A stretch of 64,000 nucleotides of DNA from Brachybacterium huguangmaarense. GTDB lineage: Bacteria > Actinomycetota > Actinomycetes > Actinomycetales > Dermabacteraceae. Each line of letters starts with the position of its first letter. The first letter of the stretch is position 1. Made by a program: the position numbers and the translations under genes. The notes below the pieces were generated by a model, which did no database searches, was not told the DNA's origin, and saw only the letters and a list, made by a program, of their open reading frames with translations. The stretch covers positions 1,488,001 to 1,552,000 of the forward strand of contig NZ_CP107020.1 in the NCBI RefSeq assembly GCF_025725725.1, in the 5' to 3' direction. This document shows, one piece after another, positions 1-7,771 of the stretch.

Positions 1-159
1 GGGCGTCGAGGCGGCCAGGGCGCGCAGATCGACCTTGGCCTTGGTGCGGCCGTAGGGGATGAGCGCCTCGGCGGGGATGCCCGCCCGCGCGGCGATGGTC
101 TCGATGGGCTCGAGCGTCGCGGCCTGCGCGATCGCGAGGTCCGGGTTCTCCGATGACAT
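1..159 (-). CDS. fhs: formate--tetrahydrofolate ligase, N-terminal part (runs off the left edge)
   Basis: The first 53 codons are present; the rest lies outside the window. The enzyme makes 10-formyl-THF from formate, THF and ATP in cytosolic one-carbon metabolism. The visible start (MSSENPDLAIAQAATLEP..., then PYGRTKAKVDL) matches the family pattern of an acidic start, an IAQ-A-LxPI segment and a YGxxKAKV segment. An upstream in-frame ATG at 168 would add three residues, but the AGGAG motif lies too close to it, so I chose the ATG at 159. The identification rests on this short N-terminus only. Confidence 0.8.
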   Translation of the reverse strand, partial: MSSENPDLAIAQAATLEPIETIAARAGIPAEALIPYGRTKAKVDLRALAASTP

Positions 160-296
160 CCTCGTCATGCTCCTGGGGTTCGCGGTGGGGGAGGGCGACC
201 GCGGATCGCGCGGCACGCCGGGGTCCAGCCTAGGCGCGCCGGATGCGACGAGGGAGCGGATCGGCGCCGGTCGGCCGGCCGATCACGCCCGCCTGC

Positions 297-833
297 TCAT
301 CCGAGGCCGAGCGTGCCCGGCGTGCACGGCTCGGCGTCCACGTGCGCGTGCAGGACGGCGATGCCGCTCTGGTCGTCGATGCGCAGCGTCGCGCCGTGCG
401 CGTCCGTGGCCTCGACGTAGGCGCGCGCGCCCGAGCGCTCGGGGGGTCCGAACTCCCCGCAGCCGGCGTCGTCCGCGGCGGGCTGGGCGGCCTCGGTCAC
501 CCGGCCCCAGCCCTCCTCGCCGCGCACGCCGTCGAGCGGGCTCGCGGCATCCCAGGTGCCGGCCGAATAGGTGCAGCCGTCGTCCTCGGCGCGCACCGCG
601 CGCGAGCTCTCCTGATGCTCCCACGGGCCGCCCAGGTCTCCGAGCGACGCCGCCACCGCCGCGCCGACCTCGTCGTAGTGGGCCACGGCCCGGTCCGCAG
701 GCATCGGCTCCACGCCTCCGCACGCGACGAGCGCGAGGGGTGCGATCGCGAGCGCCAGCAGAGGGTGCGGGCGAGCGTGCCGGGGCGCACGCACCAGGAG
801 CCTCCTCGGTCGTCGATGGGCAGTCCTCCCCAT
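297..833 (-). CDS. putative lipoprotein, function unknown
   Basis: A 178-residue protein with an Arg-rich n-region, a hydrophobic segment and a lipobox (LVAC at about residues 35-38), so probably exported and lipid-anchored. The mature part has regularly spaced Cys, Trp and Gly residues (DDGCTYSAGTW, DDAGCGEFGPPE) and a C-terminal PCTPGTLGLG, which resembles small actinobacterial lipoproteins of unknown role. It stands alone between fhs and the remnant genes starting at 917. No function is assigned. Confidence 0.6.
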   Translation of the reverse strand: MGRTAHRRPRRLLVRAPRHARPHPLLALAIAPLALVACGGVEPMPADRAVAHYDEVGAAVAASLGDLGGPWEHQESSRAVRAEDDGCTYSAGTWDAASPLDGVRGEEGWGRVTEAAQPAADDAGCGEFGPPERSGARAYVEATDAHGATLRIDDQSGIAVLHAHVDAEPCTPGTLGLG

Positions 834-916
834 CGTAGGCGCGCTGGTTCCGGCATACCCTGGCCGGACGCACCCGCGGACGCGGCGGGGCCCGGACCGC
901 GGAGGAGGTCGGGATC

Positions 917-1144
917 ATGGCGTTCCTGGGAGCCGACGTCCAGGCGCTCCTCGCGTGCGCACGACGGATGGACCAGCACGGGTCCCGCCTCCGCGAGATC
1001 GCCGACGAGCTCGCGGCGCGCGTGGGCGCCGCCACCTGGATCGGCGCCGACGCCGAGAGCTTCCGCGAGCGCGTCGACGCGCAGGCCCGTACCGGTCTCG
1101 ACGACGCCGCGGTGCGCCTGTCGGGCCGCGGTGCGCCTGTCGGG
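917..1144 (+). pseudogene. WXG100-like (ESX-type) protein, truncated at its 3' end
   Basis: Starts at ATG 917 after a GA-rich stretch (gaggaggtcgggatc). The first 70 residues look like a small helical ESX/WXG100 family protein: two amphipathic helices joined by a turn containing WIG (residues about 41-43). Around residue 68 the frame runs into a 19-bp tandem duplication (1108-1144), after which the reading frame loses its character and unrelated Abi-like sequence begins in another frame. I read this as a gene whose 3' end has been replaced. The family call rests on shape and the W-x-G turn, so it is tentative. Confidence 0.45.
1108..1144. repeat. 19-bp tandem duplication at a gene junction
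   Basis: CGCGGTGCGCCTGTCGGG occurs at 1108-1125 and again at 1127-1144 with one base between. It lies exactly where the WXG100-like frame ends and the Abi-like fragment begins, so it probably marks the break that joined the two remnants. Confidence 0.8.
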
Positions 1145-1487
1145 AGGGGCCCACGATCTGGCCCGCCACGCGCGAACAGGGTTCGCCTACCGAGTGAGGG
1201 CACTGGTCTACCTCCGCAACCGCTGCGCTCACCACAGCCGCCTGTGGCACCACTCGGTGATCGATGCGGGACCGACGCCGAACAATGTGCGGGCGAAGGC
1301 GAAGCGTCTCGCAGGCCAGTTCGAACCGCGCTCGGTTCTCGACGTCGTCGCCTCCCTCAGCGATGTCCTGGTGCGCGGCAACGCGACGCCACCGATCCTG
1401 CAAGCCTTCGCGGACCAGTACCGAGGGCACGAAGAATTCTGGAACGGCCTCGTCCGACCGGTCTCTCCCCGCGATCATCACGAATGA
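1145..1487 (+). pseudogene. C-terminal fragment of an Abi_2-like (abortive infection family) protein
   Basis: Read in the frame ending at 1487, this segment contains YRVRALVYLRNRCAHHSRLW. That is very like the signature of Abi_2/AbiD-AbiF phage-defence proteins, in which a conserved RN-x-CAHH-x-R-W motif forms the HEPN-type active site. Only the last 110 or so residues remain and there is no start codon or N-terminal domain, so it is a relic. It sits with a WXG100-like stub, an integrase relic and tRNA-Phe, which suggests a decayed defence island. Confidence 0.65.
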
Positions 1488-1527
1488 CACGGTCCCGGCC
1501 GGGTGAGTCGCGCGGGTCGGAGCAAAG

Positions 1528-1959
1528 GTGAACCGCCGGGGGCGCTCGAACCTCAGCGGCATGTTCGCGCTGGCCGTGGGCGGCGGCGCGTCCCCTCGCA
1601 GTCCGGTTCGCGACGTCGAGTGCACCGCCACACCGAAGGGCAGGAAGGGGGCGTCGGCGTTCTCTCCGTCCGAGCTGCCGGATCTCATGAAGAAGCTCCG
1701 TGCCGCGCCCTCACTCATCGACCAGGACACGGTCGAGCTGTTCGAATTCATGCTCGCCTCGGCCAGAAAGGCCGGCGAGGCGTGTGCACTCGGCGTGCCC
1801 CCGGTGGGCTTCGATGCCGGCATGGCCGACGCCGAGGCGACCGATGTGCGGGTGAAAGGGCGTGGAGTCGTCCGCACGCCGATGCCTAGACCCATGCGCC
1901 CGGGCGGAACACTCCGCTGCCCGCCGCTACTCTCGAGATGCTCCGCTGACGGCACGTGA
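1528..1959 (+). pseudogene. tyrosine recombinase (integrase) remnant
   Basis: The open frame contains SPVRDVE, then SPSELPDLMKKLRAAP, then a degenerate SARKAGEACAL. This order matches the junction and start of the catalytic domain in actinobacterial phage integrases (NPVRDVE, an xELxxLLxxLR helix, then the GxRxGEALAL box with the first catalytic Arg). The rest of the catalytic domain, including the HxxR and Tyr boxes, is missing and the flanks do not align, so it cannot be active. It ends about 100 bp from tRNA-Phe, a usual integration site. Confidence 0.6.
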
Positions 1960-2023
1960 GGAGTGGACGACCACACCGCATGGAAGTGCCCGCCAGCGCG
2001 AGAACCCGATCTCGGGCATGAAA

Positions 2024-2057
2024 GAACCCCCGCGATGTAGAAGCTACGCGGGGGTTC
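2024..2057 (-). terminator. intrinsic terminator downstream of tRNA-Phe
   Basis: An 11-bp GC-rich stem (GAACCCCCGCG with its complement at 2047-2057) and a 12-nt loop. It lies 2 bp past the 3' end of tRNA-Phe and is followed on that strand by a short T run. Confidence 0.75.
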
Positions 2058-2059
2058 AG

Positions 2060-2132
2060 TGGCTCCGACCGGCGTCGATCCGGTGACCTTTCGATTTTCA
2101 GTCGAACGCTCTACCAACTGAGCTACAGAGCC
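2060..2132 (-). tRNA. tRNA-Phe (GAA)
   Basis: A full cloverleaf can be folded on the minus strand: 7-bp acceptor stem GGCTCTG/CGGAGCC, D-loop AGTTGGTAGA, anticodon loop CTGAAAA (anticodon GAA) and T-loop TTCGATC-like. No CCA is encoded. Integrase and Abi relics lie immediately downstream. Confidence 0.95.
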
Positions 2133-2282
2133 GAGGTCGCACGCGGGCGACCGGGGTTCAGCGTAGCAGGGCGATCGTGCACGTACCAATCGGGATCGGC
2201 CACTGAGAGCGAGGCCACGCCGAGGTTCGGGGCCGCGTCGCCCGGTCCGAACGGCGGGATCGGATCATCGCTCGGCGGCATG

Positions 2283-2318
2283 CGAGAGGCCCCGGAGCGT
2301 GTGCTCCGGGGCCTCTCG
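2283..2318 (-). terminator. strong hairpin downstream of tRNA-Asp
   Basis: A perfect 16-bp inverted repeat with a 4-nt loop (GTGT), 6 bp past the tRNA-Asp 3' end. There is no T tract, as is common for actinobacterial terminators. Confidence 0.7.
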
Positions 2319-2324
2319 TGGCGG

Positions 2325-2398
2325 CGACCCTGACCGGGCTTGAACCGGCGACCTCCGCCGTGACAGGGCGGCACTCTAACCAACTGAGCTACAGGGCC
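2325..2398 (-). tRNA. tRNA-Asp (GTC)
   Basis: Minus-strand cloverleaf with acceptor GGCCCTG/CAGGGTC, discriminator G, D-arm GCTCAGTTGGTTAGAGT and anticodon loop CTGTCAC (GTC). The CCA is not encoded. It is co-oriented with tRNA-Phe but separated from it by its own terminator. Confidence 0.95.
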
Positions 2399-2526
2399 TC
2401 ATGCGTGTCATCTGCGCTCCCGCGCTTCCGACCTCGACAACTCTACCGGACGTTCGACGGCGTCAGGACCAGTTCGGCTGTGAGTCACCTCGCAGCGATC
2501 GGGTACCCGGGGGCATACTGGCCGGC

Positions 2527-2913
2527 GTGGTTGCCAGCGCCCCCATGAACCCGTCCGCACCCTCGGCTCCGCCGGCCGGGCCGACACGGTCCGCGTCCAA
2601 CCCGGCGGGGATCGTCTCGCTCATCGGCGGGATCCTCGTCGTCCTGCTCTCGATCCTGTCCCAGGGCGTGAACCTGCTGGTTCCGCTCGTCTCCTACCGC
2701 TACGACATGAACCCGGCCCACCTGGTGCTGCTGACGGCGGTCCCCATCGTCCTCGTCGCCCTCGTGACGGTGGTCGTGGGCATCATCGGGATCGTCCAAC
2801 GGGATCGCCCCCGCGGCGCTGCGATCGCGGGCACGGCCATCGGCGCCGCGCATCTGGCGGTCATCGTCGGCGGCTGGACCCTGAACCTGATCCTCAGCGC
2901 CATCCTGCGCTGA
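2527..2913 (+). CDS. small membrane protein (DUF4190-like)
   Basis: About 128 residues: a Pro/Ser/Ala-rich cytoplasmic N-terminus, then hydrophobic segments (IVSLIGGILVVLLSIL, LTAVPIVLVALVTVVVGIIG, GAAHLAVIVGGWTLNLIL). Actinobacterial DUF4190-type proteins have this layout; their function is unknown. I favour GTG 2527 because a CATACT -10 element ends about 7 bp upstream, which suggests a leaderless mRNA. The ATG at 2545 is an in-frame alternative with no good ribosome binding site. Confidence 0.6.
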   Translation: MVASAPMNPSAPSAPPAGPTRSASNPAGIVSLIGGILVVLLSILSQGVNLLVPLVSYRYDMNPAHLVLLTAVPIVLVALVTVVVGIIGIVQRDRPRGAAIAGTAIGAAHLAVIVGGWTLNLILSAILR

Positions 2914-2970
2914 TGCGCTCGACGCCTTCGATTCCGCCGGACATGGCGACCTCGGCGCGGATGCTGCTGG

Positions 2971-3043
<73 letters not shown>

Positions 3044-3237
3044 CCGATCGGCCGGTGACCACGGTCCGCGGAATCCGCGGCGTGCACCTCGTGCCGAGCG
3101 CACCGAGCATAGCGGCCGCGCGCCCCAGCGGGCCACCGAATCAGGGACGATGCGGCACAGGCGACACCCTGACGGCCTCGGGCCGCCCCCGCGTGCCGCC
3201 GCCCCGTTCATTCAGGGGCGCCTGTCACGATGGCCCC

Positions 3238-3591
3238 ATGATCTCGATGAGCCCCGACGACTTCGGCGAGGCGGTCGACGACGCCCTGGACTCGCTGCCC
3301 GACGAGGTCGCCCGCGCGATCGCCGAGGCCAACGTCGTGATCCTGGTCGAGGAGGAGCCGCCGCCGGGGCCCGAGCTGCTGGGCCTGTACGTCGGGATCC
3401 CGCTCGATCGCCGCAGCGTGTTCGACGGCTACGCCGAACCTGACCGCATCCTCATCTTCCGCGGGCCGCTGCAGCGACACTCGGTCTCCCGCGGCCACCT
3501 CGTCGAGCAGATCCGGGTCACGGTGCTGCACGAGCTCGGTCACCTGTTCGGCATGAGCGAGGCCCGCCTGCACGAGCTCGGCTGGGGCTGA
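3238..3591 (+). CDS. metallopeptidase family protein (minimal zincin)
   Basis: 117 residues. The C-terminus carries HELGHLFGMSEARLHELG, the extended zinc signature of the small zincin family found next to tRNA and housekeeping genes in actinobacteria. The two His of HExxH and the downstream Glu/His would bind zinc and the Glu would be catalytic. The N-terminal half is acidic (DDALDSLPDEVARAIAEANV). No signal peptide is seen, so it is probably cytoplasmic. ATG 3238 follows a CACGAT -10-like element by 7 bp, which again suggests a leaderless mRNA. Substrates of this family are not established. Confidence 0.8.
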   Translation: MISMSPDDFGEAVDDALDSLPDEVARAIAEANVVILVEEEPPPGPELLGLYVGIPLDRRSVFDGYAEPDRILIFRGPLQRHSVSRGHLVEQIRVTVLHELGHLFGMSEARLHELGWG

Positions 3592-3646
3592 GACCCGGCC
3601 TGCTCGGCGGGCCGGTCCGAGTCGGCCGTCGGCGTCGGGACACCGC

Positions 3647-4333
3647 TCAGGCGGGCGGCTGGTCGATCGCGGTGAGCCCCGCCTCGTGGGCGATGATCGC
3701 GATCTGCACCCGGTTGGTGCAGTCGAGCTTGGAGAAGATCTTCGAGACGTGCGCCTTGACGGTCGCCTCCGACATGAACAGCCGCGCCCCGATCTGCGCG
3801 TTGGACAGGCCCGCGCCCACCGCCCCGAGCACCTCGGTCTCGCGCTCGGTGAGGGTGTCGAGGCCCGCGTGCGGCTCGGGAGCCGAGCCCGGGTTGGCCT
3901 GCGAGAAGTGCGAGAGCATGCGCCGGGTGACGGTGGGGGCGAGCATCGCGTCGCCGCGCGCCACGACGTGCACCGCCTGGATCAGCTCGGTGGGCGGCGT
4001 GTCCTTGAGCAGGAAGCCGCTCGCGCCGGCCTCGAGGGCCGTGAACACGTACTCGTCCATGTCGAACGTCGTGAGCATGATGATCGCCGGATGGTCAGCG
4101 AGCGCCGTCACGGCCTTCGTCGCCGCGATCCCGTCCATCGTCGGCATCCGCACGTCCATGAGCAGCACGTCGGGCCGATGGCGGTGCACGAGCTCGACGG
4201 CGCCGCTGCCGTCGCCGGCCTCGCCGACCACCTCGATCCCGGGGTCGGCCCCCAGGATCATCGAGAGCCCCGCCCGCACGAGCGCGTCGTCGTCGACCAG
4301 ACCCACCCGGGTCAGACCTGTGCGGTCGGCCAC
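3647..4333 (-). CDS. NarL/FixJ-family response regulator
   Basis: 228 residues. The receiver domain (about 8-125) has the acidic pocket DDD at 14-16, phospho-acceptor Asp60 in LLMDVRMP, Thr88/Thr89 and Lys110 in FLLKDT. A LuxR-type HTH follows at about 160-218 (LTERETEVLGAVGAGLSNAQIG ... TVKAHVSKIFSKL). Its start overlaps the end of the histidine kinase gene by 22 bp, so the two are translated as a coupled pair. Targets cannot be told from the sequence. Confidence 0.93.
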   Translation of the reverse strand: MADRTGLTRVGLVDDDALVRAGLSMILGADPGIEVVGEAGDGSGAVELVHRHRPDVLLMDVRMPTMDGIAATKAVTALADHPAIIMLTTFDMDEYVFTALEAGASGFLLKDTPPTELIQAVHVVARGDAMLAPTVTRRMLSHFSQANPGSAPEPHAGLDTLTERETEVLGAVGAGLSNAQIGARLFMSEATVKAHVSKIFSKLDCTNRVQIAIIAHEAGLTAIDQPPA

Positions 4334-5439
4334 GGGATCACCGCCTTCACTGCGAATCGTCCGTCCTCGGTGGGACCCGATGTGATCGACCCGCCCGCGT
4401 GCAGGACGCGGGTCTCGATCCCCGACAGTCCCATCCGGGCTCCCGGCAGATCCGTCTCGAATCCCTGAGGAAGCACGTTACTCACCTCGACCACCAGGTC
4501 GCCGCCCGGCTCGCCGATGAGGGCCACGCGAGCTCGCGTGTGCCGGGCGTGCTTGTGGATGTTGGTGAGCGACTCCTGCACGACCCGGTACATGGTGCGC
4601 GCGAGCGCGTCGGGCACCGGGTCGTCGACGAAGTCGAAGAGGTCCACGGCCACGCCCGCGTCCTTCGAGGACTCCACGAGGCGCCGCACGTCCTCCCACG
4701 TCGGCTGGGGCGCGAGCGGCGCGCCGTCATCGGCCCCGCGCAGCACCCCGAGCACCTGACGCAGCTCCGAGAGCGCCTCGGTCGCCGTGGTCCGGATCAG
4801 GCCGGCCGACTCGGCGACCTTGTCGCGGTCGAGGTTGGGGTTGACCTCGAGAGCCCCGGCCTGCAGAGCCACGAGCGAGATCTTGTGGGCCACGATGTCG
4901 TGCATCTCCCGGGCGATACGGGTGCGCTCCGCACGCCGCGCCTGCTCCTCGGCGATCGCCTGGCGGCGCTCGGCCTCGTCGGCCCGCTCCTGCAGGCCGA
5001 TCAGCAGCAGGCGGCGCGCCCGGTCGTACATGCCCAGCACCATCGTCACGCCGACGACCAGGGCGCTCACGAGGGCCCACAGCAGCATCGGCGCGGGCCG
5101 GGTCTGGAAGATCGGCACCATCGCGGACATCGTCGCGAGCAGCCCCACCAGGAACGTCGGTGCCCGGCGCGGGGAGCGCACCGCGTAGCTGAACGTCGCG
5201 CCCAGCAGCACCACGAGCGACCACGCGAAGCCGTTGACCACCAGGAGGAGAGGCAGCAGCCAGCGCCACCAGCGGTGACGCCCCAGCAGCGCGAGGCCGG
5301 CGACCAGGGCCACGACGGCCCGCACGAGCCCGGCCGCGTCGGTCGCCACGATCAGCGCGGGCACCATCTCGGCGAGCACGAGGACGACCACCAGGGCGTC
5401 GCGCCATCTGGCGCTCCGGTTCCCCCGCGGCGCTTCCAC
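4312..5439 (-). CDS. membrane sensor histidine kinase (NarL-system partner, HisKA_3)
   Basis: 375 residues from GTG 5439. Residues 13-135 form several membrane helices. The dimerisation segment has EMHDIVAHKI with phospho-acceptor His180, typical of HisKA_3 kinases that pair with LuxR-type regulators. The ATPase domain has the N-box-like VVQESLTNIHKHA and the G-box GARMGLSGIETRV. The frame is open far upstream, but GTG 5439 follows a TACAGT -10 element by about 6 bp, which fits a leaderless mRNA and gives the usual family length. No separate sensing domain is visible, so the signal may be read in or at the membrane. Confidence 0.88.
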   Translation of the reverse strand: MEAPRGNRSARWRDALVVVLVLAEMVPALIVATDAAGLVRAVVALVAGLALLGRHRWWRWLLPLLLVVNGFAWSLVVLLGATFSYAVRSPRRAPTFLVGLLATMSAMVPIFQTRPAPMLLWALVSALVVGVTMVLGMYDRARRLLLIGLQERADEAERRQAIAEEQARRAERTRIAREMHDIVAHKISLVALQAGALEVNPNLDRDKVAESAGLIRTTATEALSELRQVLGVLRGADDGAPLAPQPTWEDVRRLVESSKDAGVAVDLFDFVDDPVPDALARTMYRVVQESLTNIHKHARHTRARVALIGEPGGDLVVEVSNVLPQGFETDLPGARMGLSGIETRVLHAGGSITSGPTEDGRFAVKAVIPWPTAQV

Positions 5440-5593
5440 GCGCTCACTGTAACGACTCCGGACCCGGCGTCCGCAGGACCCGGGGAACAGCGAAGGGGCC
5501 AGAGGGCCGCGCCGCTCCTGAGCACTCGCGTGACGCACCCCGCCCCTAGGATGGGCGCGTCCGACCCCGGGACATCCCCACGAAGGAGCTGCC

Positions 5594-7228
5594 ATGGACA
5601 CGCGACGCCCCGCCCGACTGGTGACGGCCCTGGCCGCGCTCACCCTGGCCCTGACGGGCTGCAGCATCCTCCCCTTCGGCGGGACCGCGACCTCCCCGAG
5701 CTCCGACTCCTCGGCCTCCGACGGCGGCTCGGGCTCGGGCGGCGATGCCGGCGACGGCAAGCTGCCCGAGATCGGCACCTCGGCGGCGGCCGACCTCGAC
5801 GGCGACCCCGCGACCGACGAGAAGTACAGCTCGTACTACTCCCAGCAGATCGACTGGCAGCCGTGCGAGGACTACACCGGCGCCCGCTGCGGCTCGATCA
5901 CCGTGCCCAAGGCCTGGAACGACCCGTCGAAGGGCGACATCACCCTGCAGATGATCGACGTGCCCGCGACGGGGCAGAAGAAGGGGTCGCTGCTGATGAA
6001 CCCGGGCGGACCCGGCGGCGGCGGCGTCGAGTTCGTGGGCGACTCGGGCACCTCCATCGTGAGCGAGTCCGTGCGCGAGAACTACGACCTGATCGGCTTC
6101 GACCCGCGCGGCGTGGGCACCTCCGACCCGATCAGGTGCCTCGACGACGCCGACACCGACGAGTACCTCGCCGACACCTACGACATGCTCACGCCCGACG
6201 GCCTGTCCCGCGGCAAGGAGTGGATGCAGCGCATCGCCGACGCGTGCGAGCAGAACTCCGGGGACCTGCTGGGCTACATGGACACCGAGTCCGCCGCGCG
6301 CGACATGGACGTGATGCGCTCGGCCGTCGGCTCCGAGAAGCTCGACTACCTCGGCTTCAGCTACGGCACGTACCTGGGCGCCACCTACGCCGACCTCTAC
6401 CCGAGCCGCACCGGCAAGTTCATCCTCGACGGCGCGATCGACCCGACCCTCACGGGTGACGAGATGGTCGCCGGCCAGGCCAAGGGCTTCGAGGACGCCG
6501 TGCACGCCTTCGCCCAGTGGTGCATCGACCAGGGCTCGGACACGTGTCCCCTCAAGGGGACCGTCGACGAGGGCGTCCAGCAGATCCGCGACTTCTTCGC
6601 CGCGACCGACGAGACGCCCGTCGCGACCAACGACTCCGCCCGCCCGCTGACCGGCGCCCTCGCCCGCTCGGGCGTGCTCGTGGGCATGTACAACGACCAG
6701 AACTGGAGCTACGTCGCCCAGGGCCTGCAGGGCGCGATGAACGGCAACGGCTCGCTGCTGCTGTACCTCGCCGACCTGTCGAGCGAGCGCGGCGACGACG
6801 GCCACTACACCGGCAACGGGACCTACTCGATCACCGCCGTGAACTGCCTGGACCACCCGGCCGTCGAGGACGAGACCTGGATGCAGGAGCAGGCGGAGTC
6901 GCTCGCCGAGACCTCCCCGACGTTCGGCGGCTCGATGGGCTTCACCGGCATGGCCTGCGGGCTGTGGCCCGAGGGCCCCGTGCGCAAGCCGGCCGAGATC
7001 CACGCCAAGGGCAGCGACCTGATCGTCGTCATCGGCACCACCGGCGACCCCGCCACCCCGTACCCGTGGGCGCAGGCGCTCGCCAAGCAGCTCGACAACT
7101 CCACGCTCATCACGTGGGAGGGCGAGGGCCACACCGCCTACGGCCGTTCCGGCGGCTGCGTCGAGGACGCCGTCGACCAGTACATCCTGGACGGCACCGC
7201 GCCCGAGAAGGATCTCGTCTGCTCGTGA
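5594..7228 (+). CDS. secreted alpha/beta-hydrolase lipoprotein (tripeptidyl aminopeptidase/SlpD-SlpE family)
   Basis: 544 residues. The signal peptide ends in a lipobox (LALTGC, Cys22) and a Ser/Gly/Asp-rich linker follows. The hydrolase fold has the oxyanion segment MNPGGPGGGGVE, the nucleophile elbow GFSYGTYLG, and a C-terminal TAP-like domain with IGTTGDPATPYPWA (acid) and GEGHTAYG (His). These exported serine peptidases remove short N-terminal peptides from proteins outside the cell. ATG 5594 is preceded by GAAGGAG at good spacing. Flanking genes run separately, so it is probably monocistronic. Confidence 0.88.
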   Translation: MDTRRPARLVTALAALTLALTGCSILPFGGTATSPSSDSSASDGGSGSGGDAGDGKLPEIGTSAAADLDGDPATDEKYSSYYSQQIDWQPCEDYTGARCGSITVPKAWNDPSKGDITLQMIDVPATGQKKGSLLMNPGGPGGGGVEFVGDSGTSIVSESVRENYDLIGFDPRGVGTSDPIRCLDDADTDEYLADTYDMLTPDGLSRGKEWMQRIADACEQNSGDLLGYMDTESAARDMDVMRSAVGSEKLDYLGFSYGTYLGATYADLYPSRTGKFILDGAIDPTLTGDEMVAGQAKGFEDAVHAFAQWCIDQGSDTCPLKGTVDEGVQQIRDFFAATDETPVATNDSARPLTGALARSGVLVGMYNDQNWSYVAQGLQGAMNGNGSLLLYLADLSSERGDDGHYTGNGTYSITAVNCLDHPAVEDETWMQEQAESLAETSPTFGGSMGFTGMACGLWPEGPVRKPAEIHAKGSDLIVVIGTTGDPATPYPWAQALAKQLDNSTLITWEGEGHTAYGRSGGCVEDAVDQYILDGTAPEKDLVCS

Positions 7229-7357
7229 GAGCGGGCGAGGTCCGGGGGGAGCGAGTTCATGGTGGAGCCAGGGGTGACGAGCCCCTCACGCCCCCGCTTT
7301 GCGCCGCAGCCTCGGGTTCTCGTAGAGTGATCCGGTCCGCGCCACGTGCGAGGGCGT

Positions 7358-7430
7358 GCCGCCTTAGCTCAGTCGGCAGAGCGATTCACTCGTAATGAAT
7401 AGGTCTGGGGTTCGATTCCCCAAGGCGGCT
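7358..7430 (+). tRNA. tRNA-Thr (CGT)
   Basis: Plus-strand cloverleaf: acceptor GCCGCCT/AGGCGGC, D-arm GCTCAGTCGGCAGAGC, anticodon loop CTCGTAA (CGT) and T-arm GGGGTTCGATTCCCC. A TAGAGT -10-like element lies about 27 bp upstream. Confidence 0.95.
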
Positions 7431-7439
7431 CCGACTCCA

Positions 7440-7475
7440 CGAAGCCCCGCCGGTCCGATGACCGGCGGGGCTTCG
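7440..7475 (+). terminator. terminator of tRNA-Thr
   Basis: A 15-bp GC-rich stem (CGAAGCCCCGCCGGT at 7440-7454 with 7461-7475) and a 6-nt loop, starting 9 bp after the tRNA. Confidence 0.75.
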
Positions 7476-7538
7476 TGCATGCGGGAAGCACGGCGGGGAC
7501 GATGGGGCCCGCGTGTGGGGAGCCTGCGCGCCGGTGGC

Positions 7539-7689
7539 CCGTGCGTTGGTGGTCTCCCTGTCGGTGGCCGGCCCCGTCGCGGATCGAGATCGCCTTTTCG
7601 GGCGGAATTCTCGCCGAATTCCACCCGAAAAGGCGATCTCGATGGCGCGGTGCCGGACCGACAGACAGGGAGCGCCGGAGAGCGCACGG
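7539..7689. repeat. 151-bp imperfect palindrome with 27-bp near-perfect inner arms
   Basis: The inner arms are 7583-7609 and 7617-7643, paired over 27 bp with one mismatch around a 7-nt loop. Outside them the symmetry continues with gaps: CTCCCTGTC against GACAGACAGGGAG, GGCCGGC against GCCGGACC, and the ends CCGTGCG (7539-7545) against CGCACGG (7683-7689). There is no credible gene here. It could be a MITE/REP-like element or encode a long structured RNA. Confidence 0.65.
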
Positions 7690-7771
7690 ACGCCGCCCGG
7701 ATCGGCGGTCCCGAGCGGCGGGCATCCCCAGTCCGGTGGCGACGTCCGGGCGGCGCGTTAGCGTGAGGGCC

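Noticed and set aside
4399-6459. Long plus-strand open frame across the histidine kinase region, and similar long antisense frames over katA, nrdE, nrdD and the idonate genes
   Set aside because: They lie opposite or in the wrong frame of clearly recognised genes, are rich in Arg, Gly, Pro and His as expected for shadow frames in 70% GC DNA, and show no domains.
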